This document shows positions 9,314 to 17,694 of a stretch of 64,000 nucleotides of DNA, in pieces. A model generated the notes under the pieces. The model was not told the DNA's origin. It made no database searches and saw only the letters and a list, made by a program, of their open reading frames with translations. The stretch lies in assembly GCF_030381805.1 (NCBI RefSeq), contig NZ_JAUDRH010000016.1, positions 1 through 64,000 of the forward strand. The letters are read 5' to 3'. Position numbers and translations under genes: made by a program. The stretch's first letter is position 1, and each line of letters opens with the position of its first letter. Source of the stretch: Chlorogloeopsis sp. ULAP01 (GTDB taxonomy: Bacteria > Cyanobacteriota > Cyanobacteriia > Cyanobacteriales > Nostocaceae).

Positions 9314-9376
9314 ATGATTTATTTCGGTAGCTGGTTTTATAACTATTACTTTTGGCCCAGAATAAGTTCCGGGTAA
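9314..9376 (+). CDS. Aromatic-rich leader peptide 2 of aroF
   Basis: A 20-codon frame encodes MIYFGSWFYNYYFWPRISSG and ends in TAA. Nine of 20 residues are aromatic: four Tyr, three Phe and two Trp, most between codons 3 and 14. AAGGAG at 9296-9301 is a plausible, slightly distant ribosome-binding site (12 bp). The final codons AGT-TCC-GGG overlap the left arm of a stem that competes directly with the terminator at 9405-9437. The composition, the size, the position before an aromatic-pathway gene and the competing stems are those of a classical attenuation peptide. Confidence 0.85.
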   Translation: MIYFGSWFYNYYFWPRISSG

Positions 9377-9413
9377 ATAGCTTCATGGCGATGAAACGTA
9401 AGCACCCGGAACT
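9365..9413 (+). promoter_or_regulatory. Attenuator 2, antiterminator hairpin
   Basis: AGTTCCGGGT (9365-9374), the end of leader peptide 2, pairs perfectly with ACCCGGAACT (9404-9413). Inside it TTCAT (9382-9386) pairs with ATGAA (9391-9395). The right arm overlaps the 5' arm of terminator 2 by nine bases, so the two cannot form together. Ribosome stalling at the aromatic codons should favour this hairpin and readthrough into aroF; completed translation should favour termination. Confidence 0.8.
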
Positions 9414-9437
9414 GAACCAAACAGTTCCGGGTTTTTT
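9405..9437 (+). terminator. Intrinsic terminator 2 in the aroF leader
   Basis: CCCGGAACTG (9405-9414), a seven-base loop and CAGTTCCGGG (9422-9431) make a perfect 10-bp stem followed by TTTTTT. It lies 42 bp before the aroF start codon and downstream of the second leader peptide. Confidence 0.9.
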
Positions 9438-9479
9438 ATTATCAACCTCAAATTCTGTAGTCCAAAGGAGAATTCCATC

Positions 9480-10355
9480 ATGATTAGTGCAAAACTAGCC
9501 AGTAAGTCTGATACCGATCACCAAACAATTGTAAAACTCTCAGACAAAGTTGCTTTTGGTGGTGCAGAATTAGTAATTATCGGTGGCCCTTGTACCGTTG
9601 AAAGCTGGGAGCAAATGGAAACAGTAGCTCAAAACCTATCTGCTGCTCCTGTACAAGCTTTGCGTGGCGGTGTATTCAAACCCCGCACTTCCCCTTACGC
9701 TTTTCAGGGAATGGGAGAAGAAGGACTAAAAATTCTGGCAGGAGTGCGATCGCGCTACAATATCCCAGTCATCACCGAAGTCATGTCTATTTCTCAAATT
9801 GAGATAGTTGCTGCTCACGCTGATATGCTTCAGATTGGTAGCCGTAATATGCAAAACTTTGACTTACTGAAAGCTTTAGGACAAGCAGGTAAACCCATAC
9901 TCCTCAAACGTGGTTTAGCAGCAACACTAGAAGAATTCGTGATGGCAGCCGAATACATTTTAAGCCACGGCAATCCTAATGTAGTACTATGCGAACGAGG
10001 TATCCGCAGTTTCGATAACTATACCCGCAACGTACTTGATTTAGCAGCAGTAGCAGCCCTTAAGCAAATCACTCACTTACCCATAATTGTCGATCCCTCT
10101 CATGCTGTAGGTAAGCGAGAGTTGGTAGCACCTGTAGCAAAGGCTGCTATTGCATGTGGAGCGGATGGTTTAATTATTGAGTGTCACCCAGAACCAGAAA
10201 AATCTGTTTCTGACGCACGACAAGCCTTATCTTTAGAAGATATGGTGAATTTAGTTCATAGTTTAAAGTCGGTAGCAGCAGCAGTCGGGCGCAGTGTATC
10301 AACAGAACTAGGGGTAGGTTTAAAACCTGCCCCTATTTGTTTGTCTGCTGCATAA
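9480..10355 (+). CDS. aroF: 3-deoxy-7-phosphoheptulonate (DAHP) synthase, type I-beta
   Basis: Condenses PEP with erythrose 4-phosphate in the first step of the shikimate pathway. The 291-residue barrel has the family motifs IGGPCTVES, RGGVFKPRTSPYAFQG, QIGSRNMQN, LLKRG, CERGIRSF, VDPSHAVGKRE and IECHPEPEKSVSD. It belongs to the I-beta group related to KDO8P synthase and has no extra ACT-like, ferredoxin-like or chorismate mutase domain, so no allosteric domain is apparent. That fits with control at the RNA level. AAGGAG (9465-9470) sits 9 bp before ATG 9480. Two tandem attenuators precede it. A heptamer repeat array begins right at its stop codon. Confidence 0.95.
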   Translation: MISAKLASKSDTDHQTIVKLSDKVAFGGAELVIIGGPCTVESWEQMETVAQNLSAAPVQALRGGVFKPRTSPYAFQGMGEEGLKILAGVRSRYNIPVITEVMSISQIEIVAAHADMLQIGSRNMQNFDLLKALGQAGKPILLKRGLAATLEEFVMAAEYILSHGNPNVVLCERGIRSFDNYTRNVLDLAAVAALKQITHLPIIVDPSHAVGKRELVAPVAKAAIACGADGLIIECHPEPEKSVSDARQALSLEDMVNLVHSLKSVAAAVGRSVSTELGVGLKPAPICLSAA

Positions 10356-10390
10356 GTTATCAGTTATCAGTTATCAGTGAACAGTTATCA
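10356..10390. repeat. Heptamer tandem repeat (GTTATCA, five units)
   Basis: Five units, three exact GTTATCA, one variant GTGAACA and one more exact, start directly after the aroF stop codon. Short tandemly repeated heptamers of this sort are typical of filamentous cyanobacteria. A partly complementary TTTGATAAT follows. Confidence 0.85.
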
Positions 10391-10670
10391 TTTGATAATT
10401 ATTAATTGTTCACTGTCTGCCTTCTTTTACTAGTGGTTGATCGTATTTAATGATAATGGTTATATAAGTTCGTAGTAAGGACTTTAGTCCTTTATGAGTG
10501 CAGCACTCTTTGTGCTTACACAAACTTATCAAAACTTTTGCGACAGACCATTAATGGTTTATGTCATGAATTATGATAAGTTGTAAAAGTTTGTAGTTAG
10601 GGCTGGAGCCGCTGAAATTGAGCGATAAATCACTCACTACGAACCCCTCAGAACTAATGACATGGAACCA
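10391..10670. other. Intergenic repeat remnants
   Basis: Contains GGACTTTAGTCC (about 10479-10490), the self-complementary core of a dispersed cyanobacterial repeat, and other short inverted segments. No gene is supported. Confidence 0.4.
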
Positions 10671-10949
10671 TTAGCGTTTTTGCCCTCGCTCTTCCCAGCG
10701 CCATAAAAAAGCCATCAGCCCTACTATTCCAATTTGCAATGCCAAGTTGGGCAAGGCAGTATCAAGATTGCGCCCAGCCAGTGATTGAAAAAAAAAGATA
10801 AATGCCCCAATTAAACCAGAAGCACAGCCAGCAATATAAATAAATTTCCGTAAATTCCGATAAGGATTTTTGATTTCCGCCTTGAGACGGGCATATTGTT
10901 CTGAGTTAAGTTGGCTTGCTGTACGATTTTTGGGATTTGGCTGTACCAT
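10671..10949 (-). CDS. Small two-helix membrane protein, DUF3493-like
   Basis: A 92-residue protein: a polar N-terminus (MVQPNPKNRTASQLNSEQYARLKAE), the segment NPYRNLRKFIYIAGCASG, two membrane helices (about 45-62 and 70-85) and a basic WRWEERGQKR tail. It reads like the cyanobacterial/plastid DUF3493 family, which I recall from memory only; its function is unknown. I take the start at ATG 10949. The open frame continues upstream to 11054, but those codons are simply the antisense of the tRNA gene and should not be translated. tRNA-Thr lies divergently 38 bp away. Confidence 0.75.
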   Translation of the reverse strand: MVQPNPKNRTASQLNSEQYARLKAEIKNPYRNLRKFIYIAGCASGLIGAFIFFFQSLAGRNLDTALPNLALQIGIVGLMAFLWRWEERGQKR

Positions 10950-10987
10950 GATTACTAATGATGCTGCTATAATCTCAAGGTGAATGT

Positions 10988-11059
10988 GCCGATGTGGCTC
11001 AGTGGTAGAGCACTCGATTCGTAATCGAGCGGTCGCGGGTTCAAATCCCGCCATCGGCT
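10988..11059 (+). tRNA. trnT: tRNA-Thr (anticodon CGU)
   Basis: A 72-nt cloverleaf. The acceptor GCCGATG (10988-10994) pairs with CATCGGC (11052-11058), with T as discriminator. The D-arm is GCTC-AGTGGTA-GAGC, the anticodon stem CTCGA/TCGAG has the loop TTCGTAA (anticodon CGT, reads ACG), and the T-arm is GCGGG-TTCAAAT-CCCGC. CCA is not encoded. Confidence 0.96.
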
Positions 11060-11191
11060 TTGTTTAAATCATATGGTGTGTTGATGGCGCGTTACGAACT
11101 ATCATCCTAACGCAACGGCAGTATTGCGGTCAGAAAATCTACACCGCAAACTGCCTCCCCTACAAATTGGAGATTTTTTAATTTTCAGTCT

Positions 11192-12718
11192 CTAAGTTGA
11201 TGATTCTGAGGCTGAGTCAGATTTTTCGGGTTTGAGTAAAGGGAAGGCGATTACATCCCGAATACTCGGACTGTCAGTCAACAACATAATCAAACGATCT
11301 ATGCCGATACCTAATCCACCTGTAGGCGGCAACCCATATTCCAAAGCTGCAAGAAAGTCTTCATCTACTCCCTGCGCTTCTAAATCACCTGCTGCTTTTC
11401 GTGCTGCTTGTTCTTCTAAGCGTTGTCTTTGCTCTATTGGATCGGTAAGCTCGGAGAAACTGTTAGCAGTTTCTCGCCCGACAATAAATAACTCAAAACG
11501 CTCTACTAAATTAGGCTTGGAACGATGCGGTTTCGCTAGTGGTGAAATCTCCACTGGGTAATCGATGACAAAGGTAGGCTGCATGAGGTTGGCTTCTACC
11601 TTTTGCTCAAAGGCTTCATTGAGAAGTTTGCCAATTGAAGGGCAATCTTCTGTGTTTTCTAATCCGGCATTTTTACCAGCAGCTTTCGCTTCTGCCAAAG
11701 TTTGGAAAGAGTTGAAATCTAAACCTGTATACTCCTTCACCAGCTCGTGCATGGTGATGCGACGCCAAGGTGGTGTTAAATCAATGATTTGTCCTTGGTA
11801 GCTAATTTGCAGCGTGCCAAGTACTTCTTTGGCGACGGTGGTAATAATTCCTTCCGTCAATGCCATCATATCATTGTAGTCAGCGTAGGCTTGGTAAACT
11901 TCAATTGTCGTAAATTCTGGGTTGTGACGGGTAGAAATCCCTTCATTACGGAAAATTCGCCCCAGTTCAAATACTTTTTCAAAGCCACCCACAATTAACC
12001 GCTTCAGATGGAGCTCTGTAGCAATTCGCAAATACAACTCCATTTCTAAAGTATTGTGATAAGTAATAAACGGACGGGCATCCGCTCCTCCTGCTTCTGC
12101 TTGCAAAACAGGAGTTTCTATTTCTAAAAAACCACGTTCTTCTAAGAATCTCCGAATACCAGCAGTAATTTGGGCGCGACGACGAAAAGTTTGTCTTACT
12201 TCAGGGTTAACAATTAAATCTACGTAGCGCTGACGGTAGCGCTTGGCAACATCTGTTAATCCGTGCCACTTATCGGGCAAAGGCAATAGAGATTTAGTCA
12301 GAATTGCGTATTGTTTAACGTAAACTGATAACTCGCCCTTTTCAGTCCGTTTGATTGTTCCTTTCGCTCCGATAATGTCGCCAACATCTGTAAGTTGTTT
12401 GAGGTGATTAAAGGCATCAGAGTCGATATCTGCCATCCCTTCTTGGATGCGATTTTTCTCTAGATAAAGCTGAATATTACCCGTCTCATCTTGCAATGTG
12501 AAGAAAGCCAGTTTACCGAAGACGCGACGCGCCATAATGCGTCCAGCAACTGCCACCTCGATATCAACTTCTTCACCATTGGCTAGATCGGCAAATTTTT
12601 CTTGCAATGGTGCTGCTTGGTGGGTAGATTCCCAATGATAGGCGTAGGGATTCATCCCTAGCTGTCTTAACTGTTCTACTTTCTCCAGCCTGGTGGCACG
12701 GATATCTTCTTCCGACAT
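11192..12718 (-). CDS. lysS: Lysyl-tRNA synthetase, class II
   Basis: Charges tRNA-Lys. The N-terminal OB-fold binds the anticodon (VAGRIMARRVFGKLAFFTLQDETG). The class II catalytic core follows, with motif 2 in FRNEGISTRHNPEFT and motif 3 in GLGIGIDRLIMLLT, and the lysine-pocket region ETPVLQAEAGGADARPF. I take ATG 12718 (MSEEDIRATRLEKVEQL), giving 508 residues, the normal length; an ATG at 12742 adds eight residues without a better ribosome-binding site. It is separated from tRNA-Thr by 132 bp. Confidence 0.95.
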   Translation of the reverse strand: MSEEDIRATRLEKVEQLRQLGMNPYAYHWESTHQAAPLQEKFADLANGEEVDIEVAVAGRIMARRVFGKLAFFTLQDETGNIQLYLEKNRIQEGMADIDSDAFNHLKQLTDVGDIIGAKGTIKRTEKGELSVYVKQYAILTKSLLPLPDKWHGLTDVAKRYRQRYVDLIVNPEVRQTFRRRAQITAGIRRFLEERGFLEIETPVLQAEAGGADARPFITYHNTLEMELYLRIATELHLKRLIVGGFEKVFELGRIFRNEGISTRHNPEFTTIEVYQAYADYNDMMALTEGIITTVAKEVLGTLQISYQGQIIDLTPPWRRITMHELVKEYTGLDFNSFQTLAEAKAAGKNAGLENTEDCPSIGKLLNEAFEQKVEANLMQPTFVIDYPVEISPLAKPHRSKPNLVERFELFIVGRETANSFSELTDPIEQRQRLEEQAARKAAGDLEAQGVDEDFLAALEYGLPPTGGLGIGIDRLIMLLTDSPSIRDVIAFPLLKPEKSDSASESST

Positions 12719-12918
12719 GGTTAACGAACTCTCATAGGGCAAGAATTAATTATAGATGCTGTCAAAGTAGCATGAACTCTCAACTGCATACAGCTGTGTC
12801 AAAATCTAAATTTGCTTTATTTTTCTAAGCTTAACTTGGAAATACCAAGGGCGATCGCGTCAAAATAGCAGTAGCTTTTCCAGTGCTAGAAATTGGAAAG
12901 GAGCAAAAAGTAGGTAGA

Positions 12919-14160
12919 ATGCCTATGAACGCACACAAACATAAGTCGAAGTTACAAGCGCAACAGCAACGGATACATCCAAAAGATTGGTCATGGCCAT
13001 TTTGGCCTGCTTTACCACTCTACCCCTACGGCAGACGGCAGACAATTTGCAGGGAAATAATTGAGGATATTATCTGGACATTTGATCAGCTTCAGGGCAT
13101 TCTCTACACGATCGCCCCAATTCGGATGACACTGATCAAGCTTGCAGAGGGTGGCTTATTGGTTTATGCACCCGTTGCTCCGACGGCTGAGTGTGTGCGT
13201 ATGATTAACGAGTTGGTAGCAGAGCACGGCGATGTTAAGTATATTATTCTGCCCACTAGTTCCGGTTTGGAACATAAAATTTTTGTTGGTCCCTTCGCCA
13301 GATGTTTTCCCCAAGCTCAAGTCTTTGTTGCTCCTCATCAGTGGAGTTTTCCGTTCAATTTGCCATTGAGTTGGCTTGGTTTTCCTCAAAAACGGACTCA
13401 AGTACTCTCAGCAGATGGCAGCCTTGCTCCCTTTGCCAATGAGTTTGACTATGCGGTGTTAGATATTGACTTGGGAAGAGGATCTTTTGCAGAAGTTGCA
13501 GTCTTTCACAAGCGATCGCGCACTCTGCTTGTCACTGATTCTATTTTGTCTGTGCCAGAAGATCCACCCGCGATCGCCCAATTAGATCCGTATCCGTTGT
13601 TGTTTCATGCCAGAGATAATGCTTGGGAAGCGATCGAGGATAATCCAGCAAATCGCCGTAAGGGATGGCAACGCATCTCATTATTTGCGATTTACTTTCG
13701 TCCTCATGCGGTGGAAACGAGTAATTTGTGGCAAGCTTTTCGCGATGCACTCAAAGCCCCTGATCATTCAAAAAAAGCGTACTTCGGTTTATTTCCGTTT
13801 CGATGGCAAGAACACTGGCAAAAATCATTTGATGCTCTACGCTTAAATGGGCGTCCATTTGTAGCGCCGATTCTGCAAACTCTGATTTTTCCTCAAGCAC
13901 CAACCCAAGTGCTTAACTGGGTTGACAAAATCGCAACATGGGATTTTCAACAGATAATTTCTTGTCATTTTGATTCACCTATTCAGGCAACTGGGCGTCA
14001 ATTTCGGCAAGCATTTACTTTCCTTGAGAAAAAACCTGCCATAAGTGAAGATTTATTGGCAAGCCAGTCTTTGCCAGAAGAAGACTTGAAATTTATTAAA
14101 GAACTGGAGGCGGGTTTAATTAAGCGCGGTATTGCCACACCACCAAAAGAGAAAGTGTGA
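12919..14160 (+). CDS. DUF4336 domain-containing protein
   Basis: A protein of about 413 residues of the DUF4336 type, a family with a beta-lactamase-like overall layout. Visible hallmarks are the WSWPFWPALPLYPYGRRQTI opening, LLVYAPVAPTAECVRMI, YIILPTSSGLEHKIFVGPFARCFP, QVFVAPHQWSFP and the later LLVTDSILSVPEDPP. Members occur in cyanobacteria and plants. No activity is established to my knowledge, and the metal-binding HxHxDH signature of active metallo-beta-lactamases is not evident. The start is uncertain: ATG 12919 or 12925 begin a sensible N-terminus, and a GTG at 12883 in the same frame is possible. AAAGGAG at 12897-12903 could serve the later starts. Confidence 0.8.
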   Translation: MPMNAHKHKSKLQAQQQRIHPKDWSWPFWPALPLYPYGRRQTICREIIEDIIWTFDQLQGILYTIAPIRMTLIKLAEGGLLVYAPVAPTAECVRMINELVAEHGDVKYIILPTSSGLEHKIFVGPFARCFPQAQVFVAPHQWSFPFNLPLSWLGFPQKRTQVLSADGSLAPFANEFDYAVLDIDLGRGSFAEVAVFHKRSRTLLVTDSILSVPEDPPAIAQLDPYPLLFHARDNAWEAIEDNPANRRKGWQRISLFAIYFRPHAVETSNLWQAFRDALKAPDHSKKAYFGLFPFRWQEHWQKSFDALRLNGRPFVAPILQTLIFPQAPTQVLNWVDKIATWDFQQIISCHFDSPIQATGRQFRQAFTFLEKKPAISEDLLASQSLPEEDLKFIKELEAGLIKRGIATPPKEKV

Positions 14161-14556
14161 AGTAAGGAGCAAGCTAAGTAGGTAGACATAATTAAACGTA
14201 AAATGCTGATTTCACAAAACTAAATAGGAGAAGCTTTTTACCTTCTGCCTCTACTTAAAAACGACTACAAAGATTTTTGCCTTGATTTTCGCTTTGATTC
14301 CCTAGAGTTTGTATGCAGCATTGTAGCTTAGACTAATTGCCAATACTTTGTACAAAATAACTTAATATTTATTAACTCTGAAAAATAAGGAACAAAAGAC
14401 AAGGACATCGGCGTCTGTCTTTATGTAATCCTTACAAGAACAAATTTGATTCTATCTTGATTATTTAATTCATTACAGAATATATTTTAGTTCTTACTTG
14501 TTAGTTGTATTTTGGATTAATAACTATTGTCTAGTTACTAATTTGGCAATTTTCCT
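14161..14556. other. 396-bp intergenic region
   Basis: AT-rich, no supported gene. It precedes an exported protein and should contain its promoter; I could not pick a convincing -35/-10 pair. A CCTTCTGCCTCTAC segment near 14240 belongs to the repeated CTTCTGCC sequences scattered through the window. Confidence 0.4.
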
Positions 14557-16242
14557 ATGAAAACCTTCTTAAATAATTATTGTAGTATCAAACAAACTAA
14601 AATTTTCACTGCTTTAATTTTGACTGGCATTTTGTCAGTTAGTTATGGTTTAATAGTATTCAAAAGCGCCACTGCCAATCCAAGCAATTCTTTACCAGAA
14701 ACAGTTAATGAATTTCAAAAAGAAAAGATTAAAAAAAGCGGTTTACCACAGCCAGTAGCGAGATCTGTACTGCAAAATCTTTCTGGTAGAGAAGGAATTT
14801 TACCTAATAAATTAGAAATTATTGAATATAGCCAACAGACTTGGCGTAATGGATGTCTAGAACTACCCAAACCTGATGAACTTTGTACCCAAGCATTAGT
14901 TCCAGGTTGGCGGGTTATAGCGTCTAATGGTAGCCAAAGATGGATTTATCATACAAATAGCAGTGGAAGTTTTTTACGGTTAGCAAATTCTCATACTCCC
15001 ACAAACAACGAGTCAAAAAACTTACCAAACTCAGTTAGAAACGCTGTCTTAAAAGCTAGTTCTAGACGTTTGAATCAACCGATTTCTCGATTTCAAATTA
15101 TTGAAGCACAACGAAGAACTTGGAGAAATGGCTGTTTGGAATTAGGTGGCTCGAATACAAACTGCATCCAGGTTTTAGTTCCAGGTTGGCGGGTAGTAGC
15201 TAGGACAAGCAATCAAAGTTTGGTTTATCACACTAATAATTCCGGTTCTATAATCAGGTTCAATCAACGAGAAAGCCAAATTAGTAGTAATAAGTTACCC
15301 CAAAGAGTGAACGATACTGTTTTAAAAGCAGCATCTCAACGCACAGGATTACCAATTTCTCAACTACGGGTTACTAACGTTCAACAAATAACTGCTGATG
15401 GTTGTTTAGGTTTAGCACGTCCTGATGAAGCTTGCATTCAGATTGCTTAAAAAGTTTGGGAAATAACTATACAAGCACCAAGACAACGCCTAGTTTATCG
15501 TGCTAATCAGGATGGTTCTCAAGTTAGGTTCAATGAAAACGCAAGTCGCGTTAGTTTACCACAATCGATTAGCAACGCTGTTTTAGAGAATGCGTCTAAG
15601 GAGTTGGGATTAACTGTTTCTCAACTGCGCATAGTTGAAGTAGAACGCCGAGAATGGCGCGATCGCTGCTTGGGTATCAGCGAACCGTTGATTTTATGCG
15701 CCCCAAGCATTGTACCTGGTTGGCGAGTCACTGTCAGCGATGGACAACAGCGTTTGGTTTATCGCGTTGGTGAACCAGATACAATCAAATTCGACAGACG
15801 AGCTAGCAAAATTACTCGTAATGGTAGTTGGCAACCTGTGTCAATTCCGACAAGTGAATTACCACCACCATTAGAAAGTGGGATGGTTTTTCGCCAAATT
15901 TCTAGTGGCGGCTTTGCTGGTAGAACCTATGAAACTTTATTGCTAGATGACGGAAGCTTGATTCGTGTTCGCATAGGTGATGCGAACGACTCAGAACGCA
16001 GCGTTAGCCGAATTTCTTTGCAGCAACTGCGACACTTTCAAAGACTGTTAGAAGAAAACGGAGCCGACTCATTCCAGAATTTGAGTTACCCAGCCCCCAC
16101 AGGTGCTGCTGATTACATCACCTATACTTTAACCAGTCCAGATGGTACGGTGCAATTCAACGATATTTCTCAAAATCGTCTACCTAACAATTTACAGGTA
16201 GTACTCAAAGCTTGGAATCAATTGATTCAGTCGCCTACATAA
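14557..16242 (+). pseudogene. Secreted protein with four tandem repeats and emfourin-like C-terminus, split by a TAA
   Basis: The N-terminus has a signal peptide (about residues 15-40, ending near SATA-NPS). Three full repeats of about 80 residues follow, each with a W-R-N-G-C-L-E-L motif, a second cysteine about 10 residues later, LVPGWRV and LVYHTN.SG. In the third repeat CIQIA is followed by TAA (15448-15450), where the others read C.Q.LVPGWRV. The frame stays open afterwards (KVWEITIQ...RQRLVYR) through a fourth repeat and a C-terminal domain (RQISSGGFAGRTYETLLL ... DGTVQFNDI...LPNNLQVVL) that resembles emfourin-type protease inhibitors. CAA to TAA would explain the stop. It could be a nonsense mutation, a readthrough site, or two expressed pieces (14557-15450 and about 15604-16242). 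The inhibitor likeness is from memory. Confidence 0.7.
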
Positions 16243-16252
16243 AAAAGACAAA

Positions 16253-16939
16253 ATGAGTGAGACGCCAACTCAAAAGATTCAGAATGATTTTGACAGAATT
16301 GCACTGTTGGAGGAAGCGCAATGGGATCACAACAGCCACTACCATAGTTTTTTGCTCAAGCAACTACCAACTGTTTGCGAGAGTATTCTGGAAATTGGCT
16401 GTGGAACTGGCGTCTTCTCTCGCCTTTTAGCTGAACGTTGTGACAGAGTGCTTGCAATAGACTTATCCCCAAAAATGATAGAAGTTGCTCAAAGGCAGTT
16501 TGGAGATTATACAAATATAAATTTCCAGGTTGCCGATATATTGAAGTGGGAGTTTCCAGTTGAGCAATTCGATGTCATTGCCTCTATTGCAACTGTTCAT
16601 CACTTGCCAGTGGAGAATTTATTGTCTGATTTGCAGGTTGCTTTGAAACCAGGTGGAAAGCTAGTGATTCTAGACTTGCTCAAAAGTGAAAGTATTCAAG
16701 ATACTTTCACAGATTTAATGGCTGTTCCACTTAACTTGATATTTAAGATCCTCAAAAACAAGCGCATCAAACCGTCACCGGAAGCACTAGAAGCATGGAG
16801 AGAGCATGGGCGCACAGATACTTACCTTACCTTATCGCAAGCACAACAAATCTATACACATTTCCTACCAGGAGTAAATGTCAGAAGGCACTTGTTTTGG
16901 CGTTATTCAGTAGTATGGGAAAAATCAAAGAATACTTGA
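16253..16939 (+). CDS. Class I SAM-dependent methyltransferase
   Basis: A 228-residue Rossmann methyltransferase. Motif I is ILEIGCGTGVFS, the acidic end of strand 2 is LAIDLSPKMI, then VADI, and motif IV/post-I is FDVIASIATVHHLP, followed by LKPGGKLVILDLLK. The shape resembles small-molecule methyltransferases of the UbiE/Methyltransf_11 type. The substrate is not readable. It starts 10 bp after the stop of the repeat protein and may share its transcript. Confidence 0.85.
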   Translation: MSETPTQKIQNDFDRIALLEEAQWDHNSHYHSFLLKQLPTVCESILEIGCGTGVFSRLLAERCDRVLAIDLSPKMIEVAQRQFGDYTNINFQVADILKWEFPVEQFDVIASIATVHHLPVENLLSDLQVALKPGGKLVILDLLKSESIQDTFTDLMAVPLNLIFKILKNKRIKPSPEALEAWREHGRTDTYLTLSQAQQIYTHFLPGVNVRRHLFWRYSVVWEKSKNT

Positions 16940-17041
16940 TACTTACTAAAAATAAACTACTGTTTGTCAACCGGAATACTGATAAAAAGATTTGTATATT
17001 ATAGTGTAGTTAAAAATTTGTATTAATACTGCTAAAAACAG

Positions 17042-17647
17042 ATGAACAAGCAGGGCAGACACTTACGTCACAGTTGGGTTCAGTCTCAAGAGTCTGCAAA
17101 CTTAGACTCAAGACTGCAACCAATGCAACAAAAAGAGCCAATGTTTTACTATTTTGCCTATGGCTCGTGTATGTGTCCGGTAGATTTGAAGCGATCGCTT
17201 GGCGAAAATACCCACTGTTATGTGATTGGTTCGGGGATACTCAAAGGTTATCGACTAGGTTTTTATCGCTATTCTCAATTTCGTAAATGTGGAGTGTTGG
17301 ATATAGTTAAAGATCCAGCTAGCACGGTACACGGTGTACTCTACCAGCTACCTATGCGGGTGAGCGATCGCTTGGATGAACGAGAGGATGTGCCACGCGG
17401 TGGTTATCGCCACGAATTTATAGATGTTCACTGCCAGGGGCAAGTTTACAATCGTGTTCGTACTTATGTAGTAGTTAATAAATTATCAAAAGAATTTGCA
17501 CCTAATGACTGGTACTTTAACGTAGTTTTACGTGGTGCTGTAACTTGCGGATTACCAGAAGAATATTGCTGGAATTTATTTAATCATATGTACCAATTGC
17601 AACAGAAGTATCAATTGCATAATTCAGGCGATCAACTCAAGCACTAA
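17042..17647 (+). CDS. Gamma-glutamylcyclotransferase-like (AIG2/GGCT) protein
   Basis: The core begins at MFYYFAYGSCM, matching the substrate-binding YGS loop of GGCT/AIG2 folds, followed by LKGYRLGFYRYSQFRKCGVLDIV, VHGVLYQLP and a candidate catalytic glutamate in the LDEREDVPRGGY segment (the family uses one Glu near the middle). These enzymes release 5-oxoproline from gamma-glutamyl amines or dipeptides. The first 33 residues are unlike the family, and ATG 17141 (MFYYF) preceded by AAAGAG is an alternative start. A neighbouring methyltransferase follows 47 bp later. Confidence 0.75.
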   Translation: MNKQGRHLRHSWVQSQESANLDSRLQPMQQKEPMFYYFAYGSCMCPVDLKRSLGENTHCYVIGSGILKGYRLGFYRYSQFRKCGVLDIVKDPASTVHGVLYQLPMRVSDRLDEREDVPRGGYRHEFIDVHCQGQVYNRVRTYVVVNKLSKEFAPNDWYFNVVLRGAVTCGLPEEYCWNLFNHMYQLQQKYQLHNSGDQLKH

Positions 17648-17694
17648 AAGTACTTTCTTAAGTATTGTAGTATTCATATCATGGTAATATAGCA

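Noticed and set aside
9076..9315. 79-codon minus-strand frame across the aroF leader
   Set aside because: It is antisense to the attenuator hairpins and has no protein features; stems and leader peptides on the plus strand explain the sequence.
10950..11054. N-terminal extension of the small membrane protein (MAGFEPATARL...)
   Set aside because: These codons are the antisense of tRNA-Thr and a known type of false extension; ATG 10949 starts the real protein.
12719..12918. Regulatory RNA upstream of lysS
   Set aside because: No conserved L-box or T-box sequence or strong hairpin could be found by eye.
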